Assembly: GCA_947579665.1 (NCBI GenBank)
Contig: OX388349.1
Location: 25,328,459 to 25,392,458 of the forward strand
Reading direction: 5' to 3'
From: Sympetrum striolatum
Taxonomy: Eukaryota > Arthropoda > Insecta > Odonata > Libellulidae
Length of the DNA stretch: 64,000 nucleotides
Part shown: in pieces, positions 10,704-20,000 of the stretch
How positions within the stretch are numbered: position 1 is the stretch's first letter
Layout: the number at the start of each line of letters is the position of its first letter
Made by a program: the position numbers and the translations under genes
The notes under the pieces: generated by a model
What the model was told of the DNA's origin: nothing
The model's input: the letters and a program-made list of their open reading frames with translations, nothing else
Databases searched by the model: none

Positions 10704-10728
10704 TAATGTAGATGTAGATGTAGATGTA
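10704..10728 (+). repeat. LINE (GATGTA)n tail
   Basis: Tandem GATGTA units follow the 3' stem and run up to the resumption of integrase coding sequence. Short tandem tails in place of poly(A) are common in CR1/L2-type LINEs. Confidence 0.85.
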
Positions 10729-11641
10729 CGTCGCAAATTTCCTAGAAACCGCTATCACATAACGAATATCGACGATCTCTGGCAATGCGACCTCATTGAC
10801 ATGCGTAATCTAAAAGATCACAACGATGGCTATGGTTACTTATTAGCTGTGATTGATACTTTTAGTAAGTACGCCTGGGTTACACCGCTTAAATTAAAAA
10901 CTGGTGAAAATGTTAAAGTGGCTTTCCGGAAAATATTCAAGAAAAGTGATAGAAAACCGGTCAGTATTCAAACTGATAAAGGTGGTGAATTTACATCCCG
11001 TTTAGTGAAAAAGTATTTAAAAGAAAATTATATAAACTATTATGTGACACAAAATCCCGACGTGAAAGCGAGTATAGTAGAACATTTCAATAGAACTCTA
11101 AAAACAAGAATGTGGCGATACTTAACAGAAAATAACACACGCCAATATATAGAAATTCTACCAAAATTGTTTCAAGGTTACAATCATGTCAAACATTCTA
11201 GTATTAAAATGGCACCAATAGATGTTAATGAGAAAAAATATTTATCAGGTTTGGAAAAATTTACTTGGTAATGCGAAAGATAAAACCACAAAACCAAAAT
11301 TGCATGTTGGTGATATGGTACGATTGTCCAGAATAAAATCAACGTTTGATAAAGGATATGAAAACAACTGGACGGAAGAAATATTTAAAATTTGCAGAGT
11401 AATAAATAGGAAACCTATAGTTTATATCGTAGAAGATCAAAGAGGTGATGAGATTGAGGGTAAATTTTATGAGCCTGAACTGCAACGTGTCAGAGTTTCT
11501 GAAACTCGCAATTACAAAATAGATAAAATACTCACGTACAGAGGCAGGGGTGTCAGAAGGGAGGCGTTAGTCAAGTGGAAAGGATACCCTGATAATTTCA
11601 ACTCTTGGGTTAATATCAAGTCTATCAAAAAGTTACGATGA
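10726..11641 (+). pseudogene. Polinton integrase, catalytic core and chromodomain, frameshifted
   Basis: This retroviral-type (rve) integrase would insert the Polinton. The core resumes at 10726, and all three DDE residues are visible: Asp in QCDLIDM (~10789), Asp in TDKGGEF (~10975) and Glu in VEHFNRTLK (~11080). A one-base shift occurs at an A6 run (11233-11238). The second frame, to 11641, holds a basic linker with an SH3-like segment (HVGDMVRLSR) and a C-terminal chromodomain (about 11485-11641, with EALVKWKGY and SWVN). Chromodomain tails in Polinton integrases are thought to guide insertion to chromatin marks. The stop overlaps the start of the next gene by four bases (ATGA at 11638). 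Confidence 0.9.
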
Positions 11642-12406
11642 AGGATCAGTTTTATATTACTCTACCTAGCAATAGTAGCATGAGATCATTTCCCAGCTAC
11701 ACAACAACTAGTTATCGAACGCAGTTACCCCAGGGAATCGAACTTAATGGGGAGTGGGAGGTTGCAGTGGTAGAACTCCAATACCCATGCTCCCTTCTAA
11801 CGATAAGTAATTGGAATAATATCATTCGGATATGGAATGATCAAGGCGGTAACGAAAAGTTTCGCATCAAACCTGGAAATTACGAAAGCATATCCTCCGT
11901 CATACATGAGATAAATAGTATAGAGAAAATCTTTTCCTGTTTTATTTTTGATATGGATATAAATACCCATCGTGTTTCTTTAAAACCCGGTCTTGATTCA
12001 ATTAATCTCATTGAAGGAAAGACAAAGAAACCGTACATGACTTTTTCGCCAAGGCCTACAACTCGGACTTGATCCAAAACTACAACTTTCAGCGGGGAGT
12101 GTTTCGCATCACCCCGCCAATTTATTCCTAGGGTTTCCTCATCAAATATTAATATATTGTGACATAGTAGAGTAGCAGTTAATTGGTGATACGTGTGCAC
12201 CGCTTCTTAGGATGGTAAATTTGGACACTAGAAAATATGTTTATGGCTCCCAAAAATTGATAAGCTTCGATTCACCCAATTATGTCCCATTAATGCGCCG
12301 AGAATTTGATAATATTGAGATTGAATTAAGGGACGACACAGGCAATCGCATCCCATTTGAGTTTGGAACGTCGTTCGTGAAACTGCATTTCCGGAGATCA
12401 ACTTAA
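11638..12406 (+). pseudogene. Polinton penton-like minor capsid protein, broken
   Basis: It starts at an ATG overlapping the integrase stop and reads KDQFYITLPSNSSM and ELNGEWEVAVVELQYP, the typical opening of Polinton minor capsid (penton) proteins, which fold as a single jelly roll. The frame shifts near 12045-12060. The second frame contains an in-frame TAG at 12173-12175, within IYCDIVE/GDTCAPLLR, and runs to 12406 with RDDTG and LHFRR near its end. Total length is about 250 codons. The overlap with the integrase suggests a compact, virus-like gene order. One frameshift and one nonsense codon disable it. Confidence 0.85.
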
Positions 12407-12407
12407 A

Positions 12408-12488
12408 ATGGTTAGAGAAAATAAAATGATTCTTTACGATCCCTACCTACAATATTATCTCAATAGATATCGGATGCAACTTTGTTAG
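12408..12488 (+). pseudogene. short remnant between penton and major capsid genes
   Basis: An ATG frame of 26 codons (ILYDPYLQYYLNRY) follows the penton gene directly and stops inside the first codons of the major capsid remnant. It may be the first part of another capsid-associated gene cut off by a deletion. This is an inference from position and the Tyr-rich start. Confidence 0.35.
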
Positions 12489-13132
12489 TGAGGCGAGTTT
12501 GTATTAATCCTAGTGTCCTCATCGCCCACAGTAAAACTCTAGAAAAATCGTCTGCTAAATACCCGTTGATTAGGGTTGAAGTTAAAGTCCTTACAATCTC
12601 TTCAGGGGTACAAAGCAAAGTTATAGACAATATTTTCGTCGGCCAGCTACCTAAACGTTGTATCATAGGGTTTGTAACGAATACAGCTTTTAATGGTGAC
12701 GTGATGAAAAACCCATTTAATTTCCAATATTTTTCGATGAATCACTTCTCTGTATATATCGATGGTCAGCAGATTCCCTTTAAGCTTCTACAAACGGATT
12801 TCACTAACAATAATTTACATGTCATGGCGTACCATACGTTGTACAGTGGCACAGGTATCCACTTTCTTAATGAAGGAAATGATATTTCCAGGGAAGCATA
12901 TCCTCATGGATATTGTCTCACTGCTTTTGATTTAACACCAGATTTATCATCTAATTTACATTCGCATTGGAATCTAGTGAAGCAGGGAAGTCTTCGACTC
13001 GATGTTCGATTTGAGCAACCACTTCCGGAGACTTTGACCTGTGTTATCTATGTAGAATTTGATAACATAATCGAAATTGACCGTGGGAGGCAACCTTTGA
13101 CCGTCTGGGTGGACTGTCCCTCTTTCTACTAA
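12482..13132 (+). pseudogene. Polinton major capsid protein, C-terminal part
   Basis: A continuous frame of about 216 codons encodes the second half of the double-jelly-roll major capsid protein. Visible blocks include AKYPLIRVEVK, DNIFVGQLPKR, NGDVMKNPFNFQ, YIDGQQIP, YHTLYSGTGIHFLNEG and FDLTPDLSS. There is no ATG at the 5' edge: the frame opens at a TTG, and the conserved region begins mid-protein. Whole proteins in the family are much longer (several hundred residues), so the N-terminal jelly roll is missing. It ends in TAA at 13130-13132. Unlike the other Polinton genes this part has no frameshift or stop. Confidence 0.9.
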
Positions 13133-13218
13133 TATGGGCGCTTGCCCTGAGCGTAACCTTTACAACAACAACTGCAAATGTTTATGTTTACTGTTTTACC
13201 AGTGGATATAATTATTAT

Positions 13219-13367
13219 GGGCCGATCCCGACGGTACTGCAATGCCTGGCCAACCCGCGGCAGGGATGGAGTAAACTCCTAGCACCCCGCCATAGTCCAA
13301 AAATCAGTTTAATATTCTGGTCCCGCTATGCGAGACGTATCAGATATTAAGCTGATAAGAACAGATA
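13219..13367 (-). pseudogene. RNU2-like: U2 snRNA fragment lacking its 5' ~36 nt
   Basis: On the minus strand the sequence from 13367 reads TATCTGTTCTTATCAG and continues as U2. Stem-loop IIa (ATCAG...CTGAT) is followed by ACGTC and stem-loop IIb (GTCTCGC-ATA-GCGGGAC), AATATTAAA and the Sm-site region GATTTTTGG. Then come stem-loop III (GGAGTTTACTCC) and the terminal stem-loop IV with CATTGCAGTACC, ending about 13219. The 5' part of U2, including stem I and the GUAGUA branch-point recognition sequence, is missing. It is replaced by the 3' end of an RLE retrotransposon. Many stem changes look compensatory (IIb keeps seven pairs despite base changes), so it may derive from an old functional copy. 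As it stands it cannot work as U2. Confidence 0.88.
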
Positions 13368-13775
13368 AATGGTTTTTACTGAATAACAAAATAAAGTAAA
13401 TACATAATTTTATGCAAAGTGCATTTTCTGTTTGTTTGCTTTAGGGGCAAGAGCCTATACAAAGGGTGGCTTTATTTTAGCCTTGCAAAAAATATATATT
13501 TGCCTGAAGGGCAAGTTATCTAAAAAAAGACTTTATCTCAGTCTTAGTATATATTCACCTAGTCTGAAGGGCAACCAGAATCATAATTTTTCACTTTTGC
13601 CTGAAGGGCGAGTTTATTAGTCCGTTTTATTTACAAGTTTTCGGCCTCAGCCTTTTAAAGAAAAATATATAAGGTCAATTGTCTTGAAAAAACATAAAAG
13701 ATTGAAAAATATCAAGATTGGGATCGCTTATCGGCACAGTTCTCAGTCATTCACTCAATTATTTCACAGTCACTA
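13368..13775 (-). other. 3' UTR of RLE retrotransposon with repeated GCCCTTCAGGC hairpins
   Basis: Between the stop codon (13776-13778) and the U2 junction lie about 400 bp. They contain four copies of a TTGCCCTTCAGGCAA-like small hairpin on the minus strand (about 13437-13453, 13501-13517, 13563-13575, 13597-13612), at spacings of roughly 60, 60 and 35 bp. The region is AT-rich apart from these motifs. An inverted relative (GCTTGCCCTGAGC) occurs at about 13141-13154, beyond U2. Confidence 0.6.
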
Positions 13776-14412
13776 TCACTTTACTGATTCATCGCAGTAT
13801 TGTCTGTGTCCGGTTAGATGTTCGACATAGATGTCCCTCGACCACTTAATTGTGTCGGGAACTATTAGTCTCTTCATCACATCGACATATTTTCTTGGGA
13901 TGCCCAGGGATCGCAGGACTCTTTCGTTATTGGTGTCCCACGACCCCAGGCTCCCCACAACTATGGCTTCTGTGGATGCGACGTAACCCTGGGCGGCCAG
14001 ATGCTCGGCGAGCGCGGCGTATTTTTCCCCCTTTTCATTGCCGCGCTTCCAAGTGTGTCTCTCCGGTGTTTTCAAATGGCACCGTCACATCCGCTATGGT
14101 CGCAGTTCTCGTCCCATCCGGTTCGGTGGAGAGCAGGAGCAGGTTCGGCCGGAGTAGCTGGGGGAAGTCCGGCACCGTCCTGTTCACCCTGAGCTCGTCG
14201 GCCTCCTTCCCTCGGCGACCTTCGGATGGCTGCAACAATTCGGTCCTGGACCCCGTCGTGCCTCAGCTGCCATGTCCGGGAGTGGATCTTACAGTGGTTG
14301 ATGACATGAGGCAGAGTTTCTGCCTCATGCCCGCAGCGCCGGCATCGCCTGTCTGCATTGGGGTCCCAGCGGCGACAGGCGTTAAACGGTAGAACATCCA
14401 GCCGCGCATTTT
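13776..14412 (-). pseudogene. R2-type non-LTR retrotransposon, C-terminal zinc knuckle and restriction-like endonuclease
   Basis: Read on the minus strand, the product begins about 14405 (ARLDVLPFNACRRW). It has a CCHC knuckle (CRRCG...HVINHC) and then the endonuclease region: ELRVNRTVPD, RPNLLLL and ADVTVPFEN. After a frameshift near 14060 come KYAALAEHL, GSLGSWD and IKWSRDIYVEHLTGHRQY, stopping at 13776-13778. This order is that of the R2-like superclade, which cuts its target with a PD-(D/E)XK nuclease. The expected catalytic Asp of the RPD motif is Asn here. The element is 5'-truncated at about 14412 with no RT left. It is GC-rich against AT-rich flanks. Because it abuts U2 in the same orientation, a U2-specific family (Utopia-like) is the favoured assignment. 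Confidence 0.82.
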
Positions 14413-15420
14413 ACGTTATCAACAGAAAACCACAGCAACCAAGAAATAATGTTTAAGGAAGATTTGCCTTTCGAAATGCTCAAAGAAGTTTAACCATCAT
14501 TCAGGGCTTTTTCCTCGACCAATGTCTTTCATTCAATAGTTTTCTGAAACGATCACTTAACTCAGGAATAAGTCGTGGTGTTGATTTTCCATTCTCTAAA
14601 TAGTCGCGTAGAACTGAATTTACATCGTTCAAAATTTAAACCATTTCACATTTTTTGTAAATACTCTGCATAAATCGTATCGTAAATACATATTTACGGA
14701 AATCTAACAATTTATATATGTAACCGACACTTTTAACTCTGGGATATTATAACCGTTAAGTTGAAAACGATATTGCAAAACTGTAGAAACTTAAAACAAA
14801 CGACATCGGAAAAATAATCACCTCTTCTGGGACTGACATGGTATAACTGATTGAAACCCTATTCAATGCACTAATTAGGTAAAAATATTCACAAAATATC
14901 AAAATACACCTGTAATGCAACCAGATTTCGAAAACTAAATCAAAAATAGTTAAATCTATCGTAAATATGCATATTGACTGTAATTTGAAGAACAAACATA
15001 AAACACACTCATTCTGCGCATGGAGTTCCATATATGATTCCATATGTGAGATAATTTGACCGACAAAAAACTGCATATTGAAATTTATAATTGCTACAAC
15101 CTCTTATACTATTTTAAGTGGGTCTCAGTAGTGAAAGAAAAGAAATTGGAACAATGTTGTTAACGAATTAGATGTAAAATAACTCTCCAGAAGCTGTCTA
15201 CACGGTCTGTTAAAACAAAGATGAAATTGGTCATTTACGCATGAACCACTTAACGTATCCCAAAAAAATGGCTTTTTTATCTGACTTTTAGAGATATCTA
15301 TAAGGAGTAAAACGCCGGCTCTTCGTGTCTATACCTTATCTAGTCTCTGCACAACAGTGGTGTTTGTCTGAACCTGCTTACGCTTGCGGTACAATTATTG
15401 CGTCGGTGAAAATTATTTTG
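14413..15420. other. AT-rich stretch, no feature recognised
   Basis: I looked for the missing 5' part of U2 just right of 14412 and did not find it. No coding region, RNA gene or clear repeat is seen. Confidence 0.5.
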
Positions 15421-15560
15421 TTAGAAAAGAAGAGGATGTGCATTAAATTTTGCTTAGGCATTTGGAAATGAATCAATGAGTCGAGTAGAGTCTTTCTTTG
15501 GTACAGCCACTTCCAGTCTGGGCAAACGTCAAACTATGAAAAACCTTTGAACGATGGCTT
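15421..15560 (+). pseudogene. possible mariner-type transposase HTH remnant
   Basis: One frame reads MCIKFCLG, a TGA, and then SSRVFLWYSHFQSGQTS. This resembles the paired helix-turn-helix start of mariner transposases (SRV-WY--F--G pattern). It is short and interrupted, and no DDE residues or inverted ends were found, so chance similarity cannot be excluded. Confidence 0.3.
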
Positions 15561-16950
15561 TAATAATTATTTGAGCCAGAGACTGAAGATGCTTAACACA
15601 GATCCTTAACACAGATCCAGAAAACACTGCTGTCTCTACTTTGTTCTCTTAAAAGAGTGAGATTTGAATTAGTTTATTTTTCAGTCTCTTTTGTATGGTG
15701 AATGTAAAATAAAAGGAAAATTCTGTTAAGCTCACAGAAGCATTTAATCTATTTGATACCAGCAATTTCAATGTTGACCTATTTAAATGCAAATAACTCA
15801 CAACTCCAGTGTGCCCGAATGTGTTAATGTACCCATAAATTAATGTTTTTTTCCTGGTGTCAAGTAATATTTCCTCCCTCATTAAATTTTTCTTTAAACG
15901 GCAACGGAAAATGTGAGGCGACACACGAATAAACCCAGAATATAAAACAAGGTAATGCAAAGAGCTAAATCGCACACAAGGGAACTGCTGCCGAGAAAAC
16001 ATCGGAAAGTTTTCCCCCAAGTATTTCCACCATTTTTCCCATTCGATGAATTAATTTTAGCACCACCTCCCACACGGAAAACACACCGCCCACGAGACAT
16101 GTTTCGGATACCGCTTTATTAATCAAGCAGAATGAAAGCTGGAGTGAGCGGTTCCATAACGAGTCTAAATAACGGCCTCAATTAAGATCCGCACGCTCAA
16201 TTAACTCGGTATTTTCACGTTGTGCGCCGGAGAGCTTTATGCTTCACGCGGAGAAAGTGATTAAGAGTGGAATGTTCGTTTTAAGGGTAAGGTAAGGAAT
16301 GAAGTGGTTTGATCGGAATATTGGATCCCAAAAGGTTTCTCTCATAAGGAGATTTTGGACTGTGGGAAGATCGTTAAGTTTAATCAAACTGATAGGGAGG
16401 TTAATGAAAGGGGATAAGCGGCTCGTTTTTGTAAGTAACGTATGAAACCTTCATTGAATGGCGAAAAGGTTTCATCTTAAGATACGTAGAGCATCGTACT
16501 ACAATTTAAAAACATAGATTTATTATTAATTTTAATTCATTATTATTAATTATTTTCTGTATATAGGGATTTCAATAATAATCTCGCTTTATTTAAGTTC
16601 CTTCTAAACATAATTTATTTTCTTTAAATAAAAACAACGGCCAATTAATGTTAAAATTAATATTAAATTCGGAATATATGTTTGGTGAAATAATAAAAAA
16701 CACATTTCCGACGGATGCTTTCATTTTCTAAGTATTTTTCTTGGTATATATTTTTACACTGTGATCCTAAATTTAAATTATACGCTTTGTTGTCACATTG
16801 TGGATGAATTCGTTTTTATTCCTTTTTGCAATCTTATAGATATTGTAGTTTGACTTGGATTTTATATAAAAATAATAATATAAATATATGTTATAAATAA
16901 TAAATAGAATATAAAGTATTTGAGTTATTAGGTATTAGTTCATTTTGTCT
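15561..16950. other. no gene recognised; GC-richer island at about 16040-16320
   Basis: The stretch is mostly AT-rich. The island at 16040-16320 has mixed composition and no convincing frame, and could be a conserved non-coding element. The last 400 bp before the LINE are very AT-rich. Confidence 0.4.
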
Positions 16951-17019
16951 TATTTGTTGAGATGTGGTTCCACCACGTGAAGACCGAAGTGACTGAAGAT
17001 TCGTAGAAGGTTCGTCGAT

Positions 17020-20000
17020 TTGAGGCCGGTTCTTGATTCATGTCGGCTACCTCTTAATCGTTCTGGCGTTCATTATACTGCCCGGGCGGCGGAGCTGGTG
17101 GCACGTAGGATTTACGAGGTAAATAGGGTTTTTTTTAGGTTAGACTATTATCAGAGTTCGCCACCCCAGGTAGTTTTAGAGTCCAATTCTTTCGGTTTAA
17201 ATGAGAGCGATATAACGCAGATAGATTTGAGAGAGAAAAATTTAAATCTAAGGGGAAATAATAATATTAAGAAAGTACATTCAGCGGTAGGAATTATAGA
17301 TAACACCCACGTAAATAGGCAAGTAGAAACGCATGATCTTAGTCCCCGAAATAGAAACAGTAGCATTGACAATAAAGAGAAATTCAATTCAAAAATCGTT
17401 ACGGTTATTCCAAACAGAAATCCAACTTTAAAGCGCGAACTCAGAGATCTAAAAATAATAGTCGTGAATTGCAGAAGCATACGTAATAAGCAGGTGGAAT
17501 TTCTAAACCTTACAAGGAGCACTTGCGCGGATATCATACTAGGATCTGAGAGTTGGTTAAGCGAAGACATTAATTCAAGCGAGATATTTCCTCCAGATTA
17601 TGTGATATATCGCAAAGACAGACAGGGTAGAGTAGGCGGTGGAGTTTTTATCGCTGTAAAGAACCATTTGATTAGTCAGCGAGATGAGTTTGTAGAAAAT
17701 AGCAGGAGCGAAATGATGTGGTGCTCGATTTTAAGACCTAACGGTAGTAAGATTTATGTTTGTTCATTGTATCGTCCTCCCGATGGCGAAATTGATTGTA
17801 TTGACGATTTATCCGGGACGTTACAGATAATCGGTGAAAAAGTAAAAGATCCCATCATAGTTGTAGGAGGAGATTTTAACCTACCACATATTAATTGGCG
17901 GAATTTAACATGCTCCAACTCTAGTAGAGAGAGAAAAGTTTCTCAAAAATTAATCGATACTTTCTCGTCGCATGCGATAGAACAGGTAAACATGACGAAG
18001 ACTCGAACGACTCGTGCGGGTGAAGGTAACATCCTAGATTTACTAGCCACCACCCACCCACAATTGATAGCTAATCTCGATATAGTTGACGGTATTTCAG
18101 ACCATGATGTCATAATGGCGGAGATGAAAGCAGTAGTGGTTAAATCTCTTAAGCCACCGAGGCAAGTATATGTAATTCGCAAAGCTAATTTTTCGGAGTT
18201 TAGGGTTTATATTAACGAGTGCAAGGATGATTTTTTCCGCTTCTTGGGTGCAAATACAGTAAATGATAGTTGGATAGAGTTTCTCCGGATAATCAAAGAG
18301 GGTTTAATTAAATTTGTTCCTACTAAGAGCGTGCGTGAGCGTAAAGAGCCACGGTGGACGAAACCTAAATTACGAGCATTACATAGGAAGCAAAGAGTCA
18401 TTCACTCGCGATGGAGAAAACTCAAAGCATGCGGAACGAACCATGAGCTCGAAGAACAAAACTATAGAGAAGTGCGAAAGTTAGTTAAGGAAGAAGCGCG
18501 AAAAGAATACCAGGAATATAGATCTCGAACCCTATTAGAATCATTAGGTGGCGATCAGAAAGAATTTTGGTCATACGTGCGTGAGACCCGTGGAGGTCAA
18601 TTTTCTGTGCCTAGCCTCATAAGCGCAGAGGGAATTACCGTAAATAAATCAGAAGATAAAGCTAACTTACTTAACAGGCACTACCAGAAATGCTTCACTG
18701 TAGACAATGGTCAAGTTAAGGATTTTACCTCGCGCATTGATTCAGAGATGTGTCCCATCGAGATATCGGTTGATGGAATTGGAAAATTATTGCGAGATAT
18801 TGATAGGAAAAAGGCGCCAGGACCCGAAGGTATTCCCGCTGTTGTAATAAAAACTTTAGCCGATGAAATTGCTCCGCTTCTACAGATTTTCTATCAGAAA
18901 TCATTGGATGAGGGAACCGTCCCAATGTCGTGGAAAAAAAGCTAATGTCACTCCGGTGCCTAAGAAAGGGCGCGCGTCAAAACCAGATGATTATAGGCCT
19001 ATTTCATTAACTTCAATTTTTTGCAAAATAATGGAGCATATTATAGCGAGCTCTATCATGCGCTTTCTTTCCGAAAAGGGAGCAATCAGTCAGAGCCAGC
19101 ACGGATTCCGTAAAGGTAGGTCTTGTGAGACCCAGTTAGCGCTTTTTATGAATGACGTATCTAAAGCAGCAGACGGCGGTGTTAGATCAGACGCAGTTTT
19201 CCTAGATTTCAGGAAAGCTTTCGACACAGTTTCTCACGAAAAGCTTATCCAAAAGCTGAGTGCCTACGCGATCGACGAAAAAGTTATCAGATGGACCGAA
19301 TCTTTTCTAGAAAACAGATCTCAGCGAGTTGCGTTAGATGGAGTTTTATCCGAAGAAATAAGTATCTCATCAGGAGTTCCACAGGGAAGTGTTCTTGGTC
19401 CAATCTTATTTCTAATTTACATTAACGACCTCGTAGATAACGTAAAGAGTAAGGTTAGATTATTTGCCGATGATACCCTGATATACAGAGAGATTTTGAC
19501 AGAAAACGATTGTAATGTGCTTCAAGACGACCTGGACGTAATATCAGGATGGTGTAAAGATTGGCAGCTGGATTTAAATATAAATAAATGCGTTGCCATG
19601 AGTTTTACGCGCTCCACAAACATAATTCCCACGCAGTACCAAATCTCAGGTCATCCATTAGAGTTAGTTCACGACAACAAATACCTAGGAGTCACGTTTA
19701 GCAGTAACTTATCTTTTAAAGAACATATTCGAGATGCGATAGGAAAAGCGAATAGAATGCAAAGATTAACTGGTAGAACGTTGAGAGGATGCTCATCGAG
19801 AGTCAAAGAAATAGCTTACTTTTCTCTTATTCGTCCGAGTCTTGAATACTGCTGTGCGGTTTGGGACCCACACGAAGTAGGTTTAGTCTCAGATTTAGAG
19901 ATGGTCCAGCGTAGAGCAGCCCGATTCGTTTGCGGGGATTTCAGGTTTGATAGCAGCGTTACGGCAATGATAGAGTCCCTCAGTTGGAATTCACTACAGA

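Larger units (their letters stand above)
9545..10728 (+). mobile_element. 5'-truncated LINE inserted in Polinton integrase gene
   Basis: About 1.18 kb of a non-LTR retrotransposon starts within the reverse transcriptase domain and ends in a structured 3' end plus a (TAGATG)n tail. It is related to the longer copy at 17-20 kb: RSCETQLALF, GVPQGSV and the 3' stem are shared. On the left the integrase codons CTC CAT AAA CCT GT are followed directly by LINE sequence. On the right GTA CGT CGC resumes the integrase. No target duplication longer than two or three bases is visible. The GTA of the tail may itself be target sequence. Confidence 0.9.
2478..13132 (+). mobile_element. degenerate Polinton/Maverick element (termini not identified)
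   Basis: Collinear + strand remnants of at least seven Polinton genes occur in order: DNA polymerase B N-terminus, packaging ATPase, small basic protein, conserved accessory protein, rve integrase with chromodomain, penton-like minor capsid protein and major capsid protein C-terminus. Polintons are large DNA transposons (typically 15-25 kb) with long terminal inverted repeats, protein-primed replication and virus-like capsid genes. Here the polymerase catalytic domains, the protease and the N-terminal part of the major capsid protein are missing. Nearly every gene has frameshifts or stops, and a piggyBac (4086-6243) and a LINE (about 9545-10728) are nested inside. No terminal inverted repeats were recognised, so the limits given are those of the outermost coding remnants. 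On the right the element ends about 90 bp from a U2 snRNA fragment. Confidence 0.9.

Noticed and set aside
11880..12200. 106-codon minus frame
   Set aside because: Antisense to the penton-like capsid remnant.
13219..13367. Functional U2 snRNA gene
   Set aside because: The first ~36 nt, including the branch-point recognition sequence, are missing and replaced by retrotransposon 3' UTR.
13437..13612. CRISPR-like array of GCCTGAAGGGC repeats
   Set aside because: Only four short, imperfect hairpins with uneven spacing inside an animal retrotransposon 3' UTR.
13850..14392. 180-codon + frame
   Set aside because: Opposite strand of the RLE retrotransposon coding region. Open because of high GC, with no protein family signature.
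17151..17570. 139-codon minus frame
   Set aside because: Antisense to the LINE endonuclease.
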